DNA of 40,402 bases from an uncultured Caryophanales bacterium (GTDB lineage: Bacteria > Bacillota_I > Bacilli_A > RFN20 > CAG-826), in NCBI GenBank assembly GCA_946612115.1, contig CAMOEI010000009.1:1-40402 (forward strand), in the 5' to 3' direction. The notes beneath the pieces are model-generated. The model was not told the DNA's origin and searched no databases. It worked only from the letters and a program-made list of their open reading frames with translations. Made by a program: the position numbers and the translations under genes. Positions 23,183-31,213 of this stretch are shown here, piece after piece (position 1 is the stretch's first letter; every line of letters starts with the position of its first letter).

Positions 23183-23809
23183 ATGAAAACAGTTGATTAC
23201 CTCAGAGAAGTATATGGCTATGGAGTACCAATATTCTTAAAAGACATTAGAATTGGGAAGAAAAGCAAAACTGCAATTAGGCAGGATCTTTCTCGCGCCA
23301 CAAAAGAAGGAACAATTTCCAAAAAAACAAACGGTGTGTATTATCTTCAAAACAAAGAAGAAAACATTACTAATATCTCTTTTGATGACATTATTACAAA
23401 AAAATACATAAAAGATGATTTTGGTTTTATAGGATTAGACATCAATATTTATGGCTACATCACTGGTGAGGCCTTTTTAACTAAACTTGGCATTTCCCAA
23501 CAAATACCAGCAACTTTAGAAATTGTAACAAATAAAACCAGTTGCAAAAGAGTTACTAACGTTGGGTGGAGGAAAATTATTTTAAGAAAACCTAAGGTTG
23601 AGGTTGATCACACTAATTATCAAATACTCCAATTTTTAGATGCCTTTTATTATTTAAGCGATGATGATGTCGAGGAAAACAAGGAATTGCTTAGGCAATA
23701 TATAAGTAAGCACCTATCTAAATATGAATATGTTAGCTACATCAAATATTATAGCTTGAGAATCAATAAACTTATTGTTGAGAAAGGATTAATTTATGCC
23801 TTTAACTGA
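23183..23809 (+). CDS. abiEi: AbiEi-type antitoxin
   Basis: This is the antitoxin half of an AbiE (type IV) toxin-antitoxin/abortive-infection pair. It is a 208-aa cytoplasmic protein with an N-terminal winged helix (about residues 1-55; KTAIRQDLSRATKEGTISKK and VYYL), followed by the conserved AbiEi-like region (YGYITGEAFLTKLGISQQIP, then ILRKPKVEV). It represses its own promoter in known systems and counteracts the toxin without needing a complex. It ends with TGA and overlaps the toxin gene by 14 nt. The two genes look like a self-contained defence cassette between core genes. Confidence 0.85.
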   Translation: MKTVDYLREVYGYGVPIFLKDIRIGKKSKTAIRQDLSRATKEGTISKKTNGVYYLQNKEENITNISFDDIITKKYIKDDFGFIGLDINIYGYITGEAFLTKLGISQQIPATLEIVTNKTSCKRVTNVGWRKIILRKPKVEVDHTNYQILQFLDAFYYLSDDDVEENKELLRQYISKHLSKYEYVSYIKYYSLRINKLIVEKGLIYAFN

Positions 23810-24713
23810 AACTCTTTTAAAACAATTAATTATTGATACGGGTGATTATTTTCAAATTGCAGACGAATATGTTGAAAAAGACTATTGGCTAACCAAGATT
23901 CTCAAGAACATTTTCTCAAAAGAAATAGATTATGTTTTTAAAGGTGGAACCTCTTTGTCAAAATGCTTTCATCTTATAAATCGTTTCTCAGAGGATATTG
24001 ACATTTCTTATTCGATAAGTTATGCATCTATTGGATCATCACAAAGAAATAAAAAATTCAAAGGAATTACTTCTTCTGTCAAAGAAAGTGGTTTAGACAT
24101 TTCTAACAAAGAAAGACTCCTTAGATCAGCTTATTTCAATCAACTAATCTGCCCATATAATTCGGTATTAACTAATAGTGGTGTTTTAATTGACAAACAT
24201 GTAGTTATAGAGCTTGCAGCCCAAACCCCATCTTTCCCTCATGTTCGAAAAAGTATTCAATCGTTTATCGGTGAATATTTGGACAAAATTGGAAGACACG
24301 ACTTAGTGGAAGAATATGAACTTCAAGCGTTTGAAATTAATGTCCAATCACTCGAAAGGACATTTATCGATAAAACTTTCGCTATTTGTGACTATTATTT
24401 AGCAAATAGATGCAAGAAACATTCTAGGCATCTATATGATCTATCAAAGATAATTACTCAAATCTCTCTAGATTCATCTTTAGCAGATTTGTTTAATCAA
24501 GTAAGGGAATATCGTAAAGAAATAGAAGTCTGTTATTCTGCAAAAGAAGATCAAAAACTTGCAAAAATTTTAGCTGAAATCATTGAGAACGATAGTTTTA
24601 AAGAAGATTATGAGAAGATTACAAGACCATTACTATATGAACAAATAACCTATGATTCATGTAGAAACGCGTTAGTTGAAATAAGAGATTTTTTAACGAA
24701 TTTTGATCTATAA
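23796..24713 (+). CDS. abiEii: AbiEii-type nucleotidyltransferase toxin
   Basis: This is the toxin half of the pair and belongs to the DUF1814/AbiEii nucleotidyltransferase family. The core motifs are intact: GGTSLSK at 50-56 (motif I) and the metal-binding acidic pair Asp67/Asp69 in FSEDIDI, followed by the LERTFIDKTFAI block typical of these toxins. Related toxins (MenT) add nucleotides to tRNA; AbiEii binds GTP and stops growth. At 305 aa it is of normal length. It overlaps the antitoxin by 14 nt, so synthesis is coupled. Nothing suggests decay, and the system looks functional. Confidence 0.87.
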   Translation: MPLTETLLKQLIIDTGDYFQIADEYVEKDYWLTKILKNIFSKEIDYVFKGGTSLSKCFHLINRFSEDIDISYSISYASIGSSQRNKKFKGITSSVKESGLDISNKERLLRSAYFNQLICPYNSVLTNSGVLIDKHVVIELAAQTPSFPHVRKSIQSFIGEYLDKIGRHDLVEEYELQAFEINVQSLERTFIDKTFAICDYYLANRCKKHSRHLYDLSKIITQISLDSSLADLFNQVREYRKEIEVCYSAKEDQKLAKILAEIIENDSFKEDYEKITRPLLYEQITYDSCRNALVEIRDFLTNFDL

Positions 24714-24802
24714 AAATATTGGCCAATTCTTGTTATATTATGAAATATAAAGACTTTTATTTTTCTTAGTGTTAGAATAGACCTCGGAATAATAAAATTA
24801 TT

Positions 24803-24808
24803 TATAAT
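24803..24808 (+). promoter_or_regulatory. -10 box of the fakA-plsX operon
   Basis: TATAAT lies 17 nt before the fakA start. The expected -35 position (GACCTC, 24780-24785) is poor. Unlike many other units in this window, this one keeps a Shine-Dalgarno (AAGGTGA). Confidence 0.4.
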
Positions 24809-24825
24809 GATTTTAAGGTGAATAT

Positions 24826-26481
24826 ATGAAAATGACATCAATGAGCGGTTCGGTTTTTACCGAGCTATTAAAGAATGGATATAAAAACTTATTTGCGCAT
24901 TATAAAGCAATAAATGATTTAAATGTTTTCCCTGTCCCCGATGGAGATACAGGAACAAACATGAAACTCACTTACTCAAATGGATTAAAAACAATTAGTG
25001 ATGATGACGCTCCAGCTGGAGTGATCGCTGATGAACTCGCTAGAGGAATGCTTTTTGGCGCTAGAGGAAATAGTGGAGTTTTGACTTCTCAATATTTTCG
25101 CGGTTTCGCTGATGAAGTGAAAGATTTAACTGAACTAAGTGTTAAAGACTTTGCTAAAGCAATGGTGGGAGCTTATAAAAATGCTTATAAAGCCTGTGCA
25201 GATGTTGCAGAAGGAACAATCCTCACTGTTGCTAGAGAAGGAATTGAAAATGTCAAAGTTCTCGACGAAGATGACTTTGAGTCTTTCTTATCTCGTGTTG
25301 TTATGGCGATGAAAGTCTCATTAGACAACACTCCTAACTTACTCCCTGTTCTCAAAGAGAACGGAGTCATCGATAGTGGTGGAAAAGGACTTCTCACTAT
25401 CTTTGAAGGATATTTATATTTCTTCACCGGACAAGAAATCAAAGAAGGCGAAGAAGAAGTTATTGAAGTCAAAACCACTGATGATGGAGCGATTGATTAT
25501 TCATTATTTAATGAAAATAGCAAACTTGAATATGGTTATTGCACTGAATTCCTACTTCAACTTTTAAGAAGCAAAATTGATATTGAGAGTTTTGATATCG
25601 ATTCATTCATCTCTTGGATGATGAGTCATGGAGAATCTCTTGTCTGTTTCCAAACTGGAACGATTGTCAAAGTTCATATCCACACTAAAAAACCACACGA
25701 AGTTATTAAATACGCTCAAAAGTTTGGTGAATTTGTTTCCTTTAAGATGGAAAATATGGCCCTACAACATAACGAAGTAATTTCTAAAAGCGAAACAAAA
25801 GCTAGAGAAAGAAAACCTTTAGCGGTTATCGCTATCGCTCAAGGAGATGGAATTATCGATTCCTTTAAAGCGATGAATGTTGATTTAGTTCTTAACGGAG
25901 GTCAAACAATGAATACCTCTGTTAGTGAGATGATTGACGCTTTTAAATTCGTTAACGCTGATGAAATCATCCTTTTGCCAAATGAAACTAATATGATTAA
26001 AGCAGCCTATCAAGCTAGCGAATTATATAAAGATAGCAAAGTTAGAGTAGTGGAAACTCATAATATCCAAGAGGGTTATAGCGCGCTTCAAGCTTTGCTT
26101 GGAAATTATGAAACTAATGAAGAATGCTATCAAGCAGTCTCTTCTGGAGTGGATCTAATCGACTCGATTACAGTGTTTAAATCCGCTAAAGATGCCAAGA
26201 TTGGCAAAGAAAAAGCTCCAAAAGGAAGCTTTGTCTCTTCTTTTGGACATAAACTCGTCGGATATAAAAACGATTTAATTGAAGCGACTTTAGACGCTTT
26301 AGAAAAACTTGATGATATTGAATCTAGAGAAGTAATGTTTCTCATCTATGGACAAATGGTTCAAGAAGATGTCATCGTGCAACTAACTGCGACTATTTCA
26401 TATAAATACCCACTTCTTGAAGTTGGAGTGGTCTCTGGAAAACAAGATGTTTACGATTTATTAATCGGAATTTATAAATAG
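24826..26481 (+). CDS. fakA: Fatty acid kinase subunit FakA (DAK2/YloV family)
   Basis: FakA phosphorylates fatty acids bound to FakB, giving acyl-phosphate for PlsX/PlsY. The 551-aa length is typical. The N-terminal DAK2 kinase domain (about 1-200) has the Mg-ATP motif NVFPVPDGDTGTNM (33-46; Asp39, Asp41) and GARGNSG near 78-84. A central FakA domain and a C-terminal DegV-like half follow. It starts at the ATG at 24826 behind AAGGTGA and is followed 7 nt later by plsX. Here it heads a five-gene phospholipid operon rather than sitting next to rpmB as in many Firmicutes. Confidence 0.92.
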   Translation: MKMTSMSGSVFTELLKNGYKNLFAHYKAINDLNVFPVPDGDTGTNMKLTYSNGLKTISDDDAPAGVIADELARGMLFGARGNSGVLTSQYFRGFADEVKDLTELSVKDFAKAMVGAYKNAYKACADVAEGTILTVAREGIENVKVLDEDDFESFLSRVVMAMKVSLDNTPNLLPVLKENGVIDSGGKGLLTIFEGYLYFFTGQEIKEGEEEVIEVKTTDDGAIDYSLFNENSKLEYGYCTEFLLQLLRSKIDIESFDIDSFISWMMSHGESLVCFQTGTIVKVHIHTKKPHEVIKYAQKFGEFVSFKMENMALQHNEVISKSETKARERKPLAVIAIAQGDGIIDSFKAMNVDLVLNGGQTMNTSVSEMIDAFKFVNADEIILLPNETNMIKAAYQASELYKDSKVRVVETHNIQEGYSALQALLGNYETNEECYQAVSSGVDLIDSITVFKSAKDAKIGKEKAPKGSFVSSFGHKLVGYKNDLIEATLDALEKLDDIESREVMFLIYGQMVQEDVIVQLTATISYKYPLLEVGVVSGKQDVYDLLIGIYK

Positions 26482-26488
26482 GTGAATT

Positions 26489-27442
26489 ATGGAAAAATAC
26501 AAAATTGTCATCGACACCCTTGGAAGCGATAAGGGTCCTGAAGAAATCTTAAAAGGGGCAAAAAGAATCTTAGAAGAAAACTCAAGAGCAAATCTTGTCC
26601 TTGTCGGAGATGAAGAACTAATTAATAGCTTCAACTTTCCTAGGGAAAGAGTGGAAATTATTGACGCGAAAGAAACCGTCACTAATTACGATAATCCAGT
26701 AGAAGCATTCTACAAAAAACCAAATGTTTCAATTTTTAAAGCTATTGAAAGAGCCAGTAAAGAAGATAGCGCTGGAATTATTACCGCTGGAAATAGTGGG
26801 GCTTTAATGGTGGCTTCCCTTAGATACCTTCTCGATGATAAAAGAACTAGACCATGTATGGCCGCAATTCTTCCAAATATGCAGCATACATTTACTTGTT
26901 TAGTGGATACTGGTGCTTCTATTGATGTCGGTCCTCTTCAACTAGTGGAGTTCGCTCATTTAGGAAGCGACTTTATGAAAAAACTCTATAAAATAGAGTC
27001 TCCTAGAGTGGGCCTACTTTCTAATGGAGCAGAACCTACTAAGGGAAATAAACTTGTTAAAGAAGCTCATAAATTACTCGCTGAAGAAAAAGAGATTAAC
27101 TTTGTTGGCAATATCGAAGGTAATAAAACTCTTTCAGGACTTTGCGATGTTTTGGTGTGCGACGGCTTTGCTGGAAACCAAGTCCTTAAAAACTCCGAAG
27201 GTATGGCGGTTAATCTCATCACTGAGATGGTGAAGTTTTCAAAGAAAACTGGCAATGCCTCGATTATGGAATTAGTTGGTTATTTAATGAAAACATATGA
27301 CTTTGAAAGTTTAGGCGCTGGAATTTTATTAGGCGCGAAAAAATTAGTGCTCAAATGCCGCGGCTCTTCTGGGGCAGAGGCAATTTATAACGCTAGTAAG
27401 ATTTTGATCAATATCGCGGAAAATAAAACGCTTTATGAATAA
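26489..27442 (+). CDS. plsX: Phosphate acyltransferase PlsX
   Basis: PlsX interconverts acyl-ACP and acyl-phosphate, linking ACP to glycerophospholipid synthesis through PlsY. The 317-aa protein has the N-terminal DTLGSDKGPEEI (usual DxxGGDxxP), TAGNSGALM near 93, and GFAGNQVLKNSEG near 225, all family blocks. AGGTGA precedes the ATG. It lies between fakA and acpP. The usual partners fabD and fabG are absent, so its main flux may run from Fak-made acyl-phosphate rather than from de novo acyl-ACP. Confidence 0.95.
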   Translation: MEKYKIVIDTLGSDKGPEEILKGAKRILEENSRANLVLVGDEELINSFNFPRERVEIIDAKETVTNYDNPVEAFYKKPNVSIFKAIERASKEDSAGIITAGNSGALMVASLRYLLDDKRTRPCMAAILPNMQHTFTCLVDTGASIDVGPLQLVEFAHLGSDFMKKLYKIESPRVGLLSNGAEPTKGNKLVKEAHKLLAEEKEINFVGNIEGNKTLSGLCDVLVCDGFAGNQVLKNSEGMAVNLITEMVKFSKKTGNASIMELVGYLMKTYDFESLGAGILLGAKKLVLKCRGSSGAEAIYNASKILINIAENKTLYE

Positions 27443-27453
27443 AGGAGAAATTC

Positions 27454-27681
27454 ATGTACGAAAGATTACTTAAATTAATTAAAGAGAATATGCCTGAAGC
27501 AGATGTCTCTAAAGCCACAATGGATTCTAAACTAATGGATGATTTAGGAATGGATTCCATAGGAATGATGATGCTTTCAATGGCGATGGAAGATGAATTC
27601 GGAATTAGATTTGATGAACCAGTCTTCTTTGAAACTGTTAAAGATGTCGTCAGCTATTTAGAAAAGAATGCGAAAAAATAA
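27454..27681 (+). CDS. acpP: Acyl carrier protein
   Basis: The 75-aa acidic four-helix carrier protein has the phosphopantetheine attachment motif GMDSIGMM with Ser35 (DSI instead of the more common DSL). It carries acyl chains as thioesters. AAAGGAG lies before the ATG. It is placed 11 nt after plsX and 14 nt before the DegV/FakB gene, so it is co-expressed with the acyl-phosphate machinery. In an organism without a complete FASII it could exchange acyl groups through PlsX to feed the acyltransferase downstream. Confidence 0.92.
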   Translation: MYERLLKLIKENMPEADVSKATMDSKLMDDLGMDSIGMMMLSMAMEDEFGIRFDEPVFFETVKDVVSYLEKNAKK

Positions 27682-27695
27682 GAAAGGAAATAAAT

Positions 27696-28565
27696 ATGTA
27701 TACATTATTTTTTGACACAGACTGTGATGTCACTCCAAAAATCGCTAAAGAATTTGGCACTAAATTAATTTCAATGCCTTACTGCATTGACGGAGAAGAA
27801 ATTTTCCCATACGTTGATTTTGAAGAATATAACGCGAAAGAATTTTTCCAAACTTTAAGAAAAGGAGTTATTCCTACTACAAGTGCGTTAAGCGAAGAAG
27901 AATACCGCAAATACTTTGAACCAGAATTTGAAGCTGGTCGCGATATTTTGTATATCCATTTCTCTCGCGCTATGAGCGTCACTTTCCAAAATGTTGATTC
28001 TTGCGTTAAAAAGCTCTTAGAAAAATACCCAGGTAGAAGATTCGAAATGATCGACACCAAAGGAATTACCCTCGGTAGCTTCTCACTTTGCTTACAAATG
28101 GGAAAACTTTATAAAGAAGGTAAATCCATTGATGAAATCAAAAAGTGGGCCGAAGAGAATGTTGATAAGACCGCTTTCTATTTCTTCGCTGATAACTTAA
28201 AGTTCTTCGGTAAGAGTGGAAGAGTCAGCGGATTTTCCGCCTTTATGGGTGGAGTTATTGGCATTAAGCCAATCATCTATATTTCTAGCGAAGGAAAGAT
28301 GGTGTCTTTAGATAAGGCTGTCGGAAGAAAAAAAGCCCTTGAAAAGATTTTACAATACGTTATTGATTTAGAAGATGATATCAAATCTTATCCAGTAATT
28401 ATCGCTCATGGAGACGCGATGCCATTAGTAGAAGAATTCTCCAAAATGCTTAAAAATCAATTTGGTGAAGATTTAAATATTATCGTTGAAGATATTAACC
28501 CAACCGCTGGCAGTCACTGCGGTCCTGACACCTTAGGTGTTACTTTCCACGCCAAACATCGTTAA
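27696..28565 (+). CDS. fakB: DegV-family fatty acid-binding protein (FakB-like)
   Basis: DegV/FakB proteins bind a fatty acid and present its carboxylate to FakA for phosphorylation. The 289-aa protein has the family blocks FDTDCDVTPK at the N-terminus, TTSALS (61-66, carboxylate-binding TTS), the FSRAMSVTFQN loop, DTKGITLGS, and a C-terminal GSHCGPDTLGVTF. Its operon contains fakA, plsX and acpP, strongly supporting FakB function. Chain specificity cannot be read off. Confidence 0.9.
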   Translation: MYTLFFDTDCDVTPKIAKEFGTKLISMPYCIDGEEIFPYVDFEEYNAKEFFQTLRKGVIPTTSALSEEEYRKYFEPEFEAGRDILYIHFSRAMSVTFQNVDSCVKKLLEKYPGRRFEMIDTKGITLGSFSLCLQMGKLYKEGKSIDEIKKWAEENVDKTAFYFFADNLKFFGKSGRVSGFSAFMGGVIGIKPIIYISSEGKMVSLDKAVGRKKALEKILQYVIDLEDDIKSYPVIIAHGDAMPLVEEFSKMLKNQFGEDLNIIVEDINPTAGSHCGPDTLGVTFHAKHR

Positions 28566-28570
28566 AATTT

Positions 28571-29899
28571 ATGAAACAAAAGTATAGTGTTCAGGAAAAG
28601 TTATCTCGTAGAAGATATCATAAACCTAACCCTCTTTGTTATTTCATCTATTATGTAGTTGGAAGAACCAAGCTTTTAGGTGCGAAATATAATCCAAAAC
28701 TTGAGGTTATTGATTCTCCTAAAGATTGTAAGGGTCCATGCTTTTTGATTTGGAACCATCAATCTAGAAGAGATCATACTTTTTTAACGACTGCCGCTTG
28801 GCCTAGAAGACTATCTATCGTTGCAGGATATAACGAATTTTTTAGAAGCCACTTACAGTGGGCTTTTAAGATGAATCAAATCCTTCCAAAGAAAGTTTTC
28901 TGTTCCAATGATATGGCGGGAGTAAGAGCAATCCGCGATATTATTAAACAAGGCGGATGTGTCGCTTTTTCTCCTGAAGGAACTAGTTCCTTATTTGGAG
29001 ATAATCAACCGATTGTTCCTGGAACCGGAAGATTTTTAAAAGCTTTTAATATTCCAGTCTATTCGATGGCGTTACAAGGAAGTTATTTAACCAACAACAA
29101 GATTTCTTTAGACGATCGAATTGGGGAAGTGCACGGACAATTAAAACTTTTATTTACTGCTGATGACCTTAAAAAGATGAGCAGTGAAGAAATCGACATG
29201 AAGATTAATGAAGAATTTCATCACGATGATTATGAATGGAATAAAATTCATCACATCAAATTTGATTCTAAAGGAAAGATTTGTGAACATTTATCTGACA
29301 TGCTTTATAAATGCCCAAAATGTGGAGCGGAATTTAAGATGGAATCTCATAATGATTACATCAAATGCACTTGTTGCGGTAATGGGGCAACAATGGATGA
29401 TTATTATGATTTCCATCCATTTAATAAAGAATGCGTTATTCCAGATACCCCGACTAAATGGGTACATGAAGAAAGACAAGCGGTCATTGATGAGATTAGA
29501 AAAGACCCTAATTTCTCCTTTAAATTCAAATGCAAAGTTGGCTATTTACCAAAAGATCACTTTGTAAAAGATCTGAAAACCACTGAAATATGTGGAGAAG
29601 GGGAATACGAAATCAATCACTCTGGAGTGCATTTTAAAGGAACTAAACTCGGTGAGCCTTGGGAGTTTGATTTATCCTATAAAGTCGTTGAGACTTATCC
29701 GATGACAGTCGATTTAACAATCTTCTCTTTATATATTAATGATGAATATTACGATTTCTATCCAGATACCCCAGTTGTTGGAAAAGTCATCATGTTAACT
29801 GAAGAGATGCACCGATTACATATTAACCATTTCAAAAATTTCCCTTGGTTTGATTACATGTACGAAGGTAAAGAACTCGGAATCGATTTAAAAAAATAA
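28571..29899 (+). CDS. PlsC-like acyltransferase with C-terminal zinc ribbon
   Basis: Residues ~50-200 form a 1-acyl-glycerol-3-phosphate acyltransferase domain with NHx4D (His63, Asp68) and FSPEGTSS (133-140, EGT block). This should make phosphatidate from lysophosphatidate at the membrane. Beyond the usual ~240 aa it carries ~200 extra residues. These include a Cys cluster C248-x2-C251 and C266/C268/C269, which looks like a zinc ribbon, then a beta-rich domain. It begins 5 nt after the fakB-like gene without a clear Shine-Dalgarno and ends at a bidirectional terminator, closing the operon. plsY is not in the window. Confidence 0.85.
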   Translation: MKQKYSVQEKLSRRRYHKPNPLCYFIYYVVGRTKLLGAKYNPKLEVIDSPKDCKGPCFLIWNHQSRRDHTFLTTAAWPRRLSIVAGYNEFFRSHLQWAFKMNQILPKKVFCSNDMAGVRAIRDIIKQGGCVAFSPEGTSSLFGDNQPIVPGTGRFLKAFNIPVYSMALQGSYLTNNKISLDDRIGEVHGQLKLLFTADDLKKMSSEEIDMKINEEFHHDDYEWNKIHHIKFDSKGKICEHLSDMLYKCPKCGAEFKMESHNDYIKCTCCGNGATMDDYYDFHPFNKECVIPDTPTKWVHEERQAVIDEIRKDPNFSFKFKCKVGYLPKDHFVKDLKTTEICGEGEYEINHSGVHFKGTKLGEPWEFDLSYKVVETYPMTVDLTIFSLYINDEYYDFYPDTPVVGKVIMLTEEMHRLHINHFKNFPWFDYMYEGKELGIDLKK

Positions 29900-29921
29900 T
29901 CCTGCAAAGCAGGATTTTTTA
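29891..29921. terminator. Bidirectional terminator of the fak-pls operon and the minus-strand 4-TM gene
   Basis: ATCCTGC (29899-29905), loop AAA and GCAGGAT (29909-29915) make a perfect 7-bp stem. A T run follows on the plus strand and an A-rich stretch precedes it, so the hairpin works in both directions between convergent genes. Confidence 0.85.
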
Positions 29922-29928
29922 TTTGTTT

Positions 29929-30438
29929 TTAGAAATTATTGTCAATCATGTGAGCGACTTTATAAGCTCCAATATCATTAATAAGAGAGGAGACAAAGCC
30001 GACAAGAAGCATAATTGGAATATTGATTAAGAAGCTTATCCCACATTGAGCAGGAGTGGTGTAAATCTTCAAGATGAAATAGTTGAATAAGGTTAACGCT
30101 GGAGTGATCGCTACATAATAAATTAATGTAATGATTAAGGTGGCGAGTAATCTATATGGCATATTGCCTGTATAGGTATCGTTTCTTACTCCAAATAAAT
30201 GAGCGAACCATCTACCTATATTGGTAAGTGGCACGAATGTTCCCACTAACATAGCGATTGTAAATCCGACCAAGAAATTGTAAAGCATATTAAGCCAGAC
30301 AATGCTATTGAAGTTAATCGTTAAAACTCCGCTTTCAACGTTAGTGGCTCCAGTAATAGAGGCTGCTAAACATAAAAAGAAGCAGACTGGAATATTACAG
30401 ATTAGACAATAGACGAATGTAGCTACTTTGATTTTCAT
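29929..30438 (-). CDS. Four-helix membrane protein of unknown function
   Basis: No family was recognised with certainty. The 169-aa protein has four membrane segments (about residues 4-29, 46-71, 96-122 and 132-157). Conserved-looking polar residues near membrane ends (TGATN, NDTYTGNMPYR) might mark a transporter or DUF2798-like fold. It is transcribed alone from a leaderless-type promoter and ends at the bidirectional terminator shared with the phospholipid operon. Its role is unknown. Confidence 0.6.
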   Translation of the reverse strand: MKIKVATFVYCLICNIPVCFFLCLAASITGATNVESGVLTINFNSIVWLNMLYNFLVGFTIAMLVGTFVPLTNIGRWFAHLFGVRNDTYTGNMPYRLLATLIITLIYYVAITPALTLFNYFILKIYTTPAQCGISFLINIPIMLLVGFVSSLINDIGAYKVAHMIDNNF

Positions 30439-30447
30439 ACCCGCAAA

Positions 30448-30476
30448 ATTATATGCACTCTATATTAATTTATCAA
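30448..30476 (-). promoter_or_regulatory. Near-consensus promoter of the minus-strand 4-TM gene, leaderless layout
   Basis: On the minus strand TTGATA (30476-30471) and TATAAT (30453-30448) are 17 nt apart, with TGCA directly before the -10. The -10 ends 9 nt before the ATG at 30438. There is no Shine-Dalgarno. Confidence 0.75.
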
Positions 30477-30516
30477 TAGAAAGAAAAAATAATTTATATT
30501 TTTGTCTAATTTACCT

Positions 30517-30522
30517 TACAAT
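30517..30522 (+). promoter_or_regulatory. -10 box of the HAD gene
   Basis: TACAAT ends 9 nt before the ATG at 30532. The -35 position (TTATAT, 30494-30499) is weak. There is no Shine-Dalgarno at a usual distance. Confidence 0.45.
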
Positions 30523-30531
30523 ACTAACGGA

Positions 30532-31158
30532 ATGAAAAAATATCAGACTTATTTATTTGATTTTGACGGCACGCTCGTAGATTCTCATGACTCTCTCGTA
30601 GATGTTTTTGAAGGTGCTTATTCTTTGGTAGGAGTAAAAGTCCCAGAAGGAATGGTGCTACGCTTGATGCGTATTCCCTTATTTAAAGGATATGAAGAAT
30701 TAGGAGCACCAGATGATTTAAAATCAAAGAAAATCTTTGGTAATAAAATTGAAGAATTGTTAAAAGTTCCAGAGATTACAAAGAAGACAAAAACCTATAG
30801 CGAAGTTAAAGAAGTTCTTTTAGAACTTAAATCTCGTGGAGCGACATTAGGAATCGTTACTAGTAACGCTAAAGAACACGTAAGAGATGTCTTAAGATTT
30901 GTCGATATTGATGAAAATATTTTTTCAGTCATTGTAGGTCATGAATCAACAAAGAATCATAAGCCTAATCCAGACCCAATTGATAAAGCGATTGAACTAC
31001 TCGGTATTACAAAAGATAGCGTCGTTTATGTTGGGGATGCCTTAGATGATCGACAAACTGGAATTAACGCGAAAGTTGATGCGATTTTATTAGATCGATT
31101 AGATGAATTTTCTAATGAAAGTGGTGTAGTCATCACCTCTTTAAAAGAGTTGCTCTAA
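30532..31158 (+). CDS. HAD-superfamily phosphatase (PpaX/Gph-like)
   Basis: The product is 208 aa from the ATG at 30532; an upstream TTG at 30502 would place the start before the likely promoter. The HAD motifs are complete: DFDGTLVDS with nucleophile Asp10 and Asp12, TSN in IVTSNAKEHV (motif II), a Lys in KNHKPNPDP (motif III), and VGDALDDRQTG (motif IV). The helical cap between motifs I and II is of the Gph/PpaX type. The substrate may be pyrophosphate, phosphoglycolate or a sugar phosphate. It looks monocistronic. Confidence 0.88.
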   Translation: MKKYQTYLFDFDGTLVDSHDSLVDVFEGAYSLVGVKVPEGMVLRLMRIPLFKGYEELGAPDDLKSKKIFGNKIEELLKVPEITKKTKTYSEVKEVLLELKSRGATLGIVTSNAKEHVRDVLRFVDIDENIFSVIVGHESTKNHKPNPDPIDKAIELLGITKDSVVYVGDALDDRQTGINAKVDAILLDRLDEFSNESGVVITSLKELL

Positions 31159-31177
31159 CAAAGTCTTTTTTTGTGCC

Positions 31178-31206
31178 TTGAAAAAATAATTTATCCATAG
31201 TAATAT
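31178..31206 (+). promoter_or_regulatory. Promoter of the Sel1-repeat gene, leaderless layout
   Basis: TTGAAA (31178-31183) and TAATAT (31201-31206) are 17 nt apart. The -10 ends 7 nt before the ATG at 31214, and there is no ribosome-binding site. Confidence 0.6.
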
Positions 31207-31213
31207 TATTTCT

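Noticed and set aside
31130-31175. T-rich stretch after the HAD gene as an intrinsic terminator
   Set aside because: There is a T run at about 31165-31172 but no convincing stable stem before it, so it was not listed.
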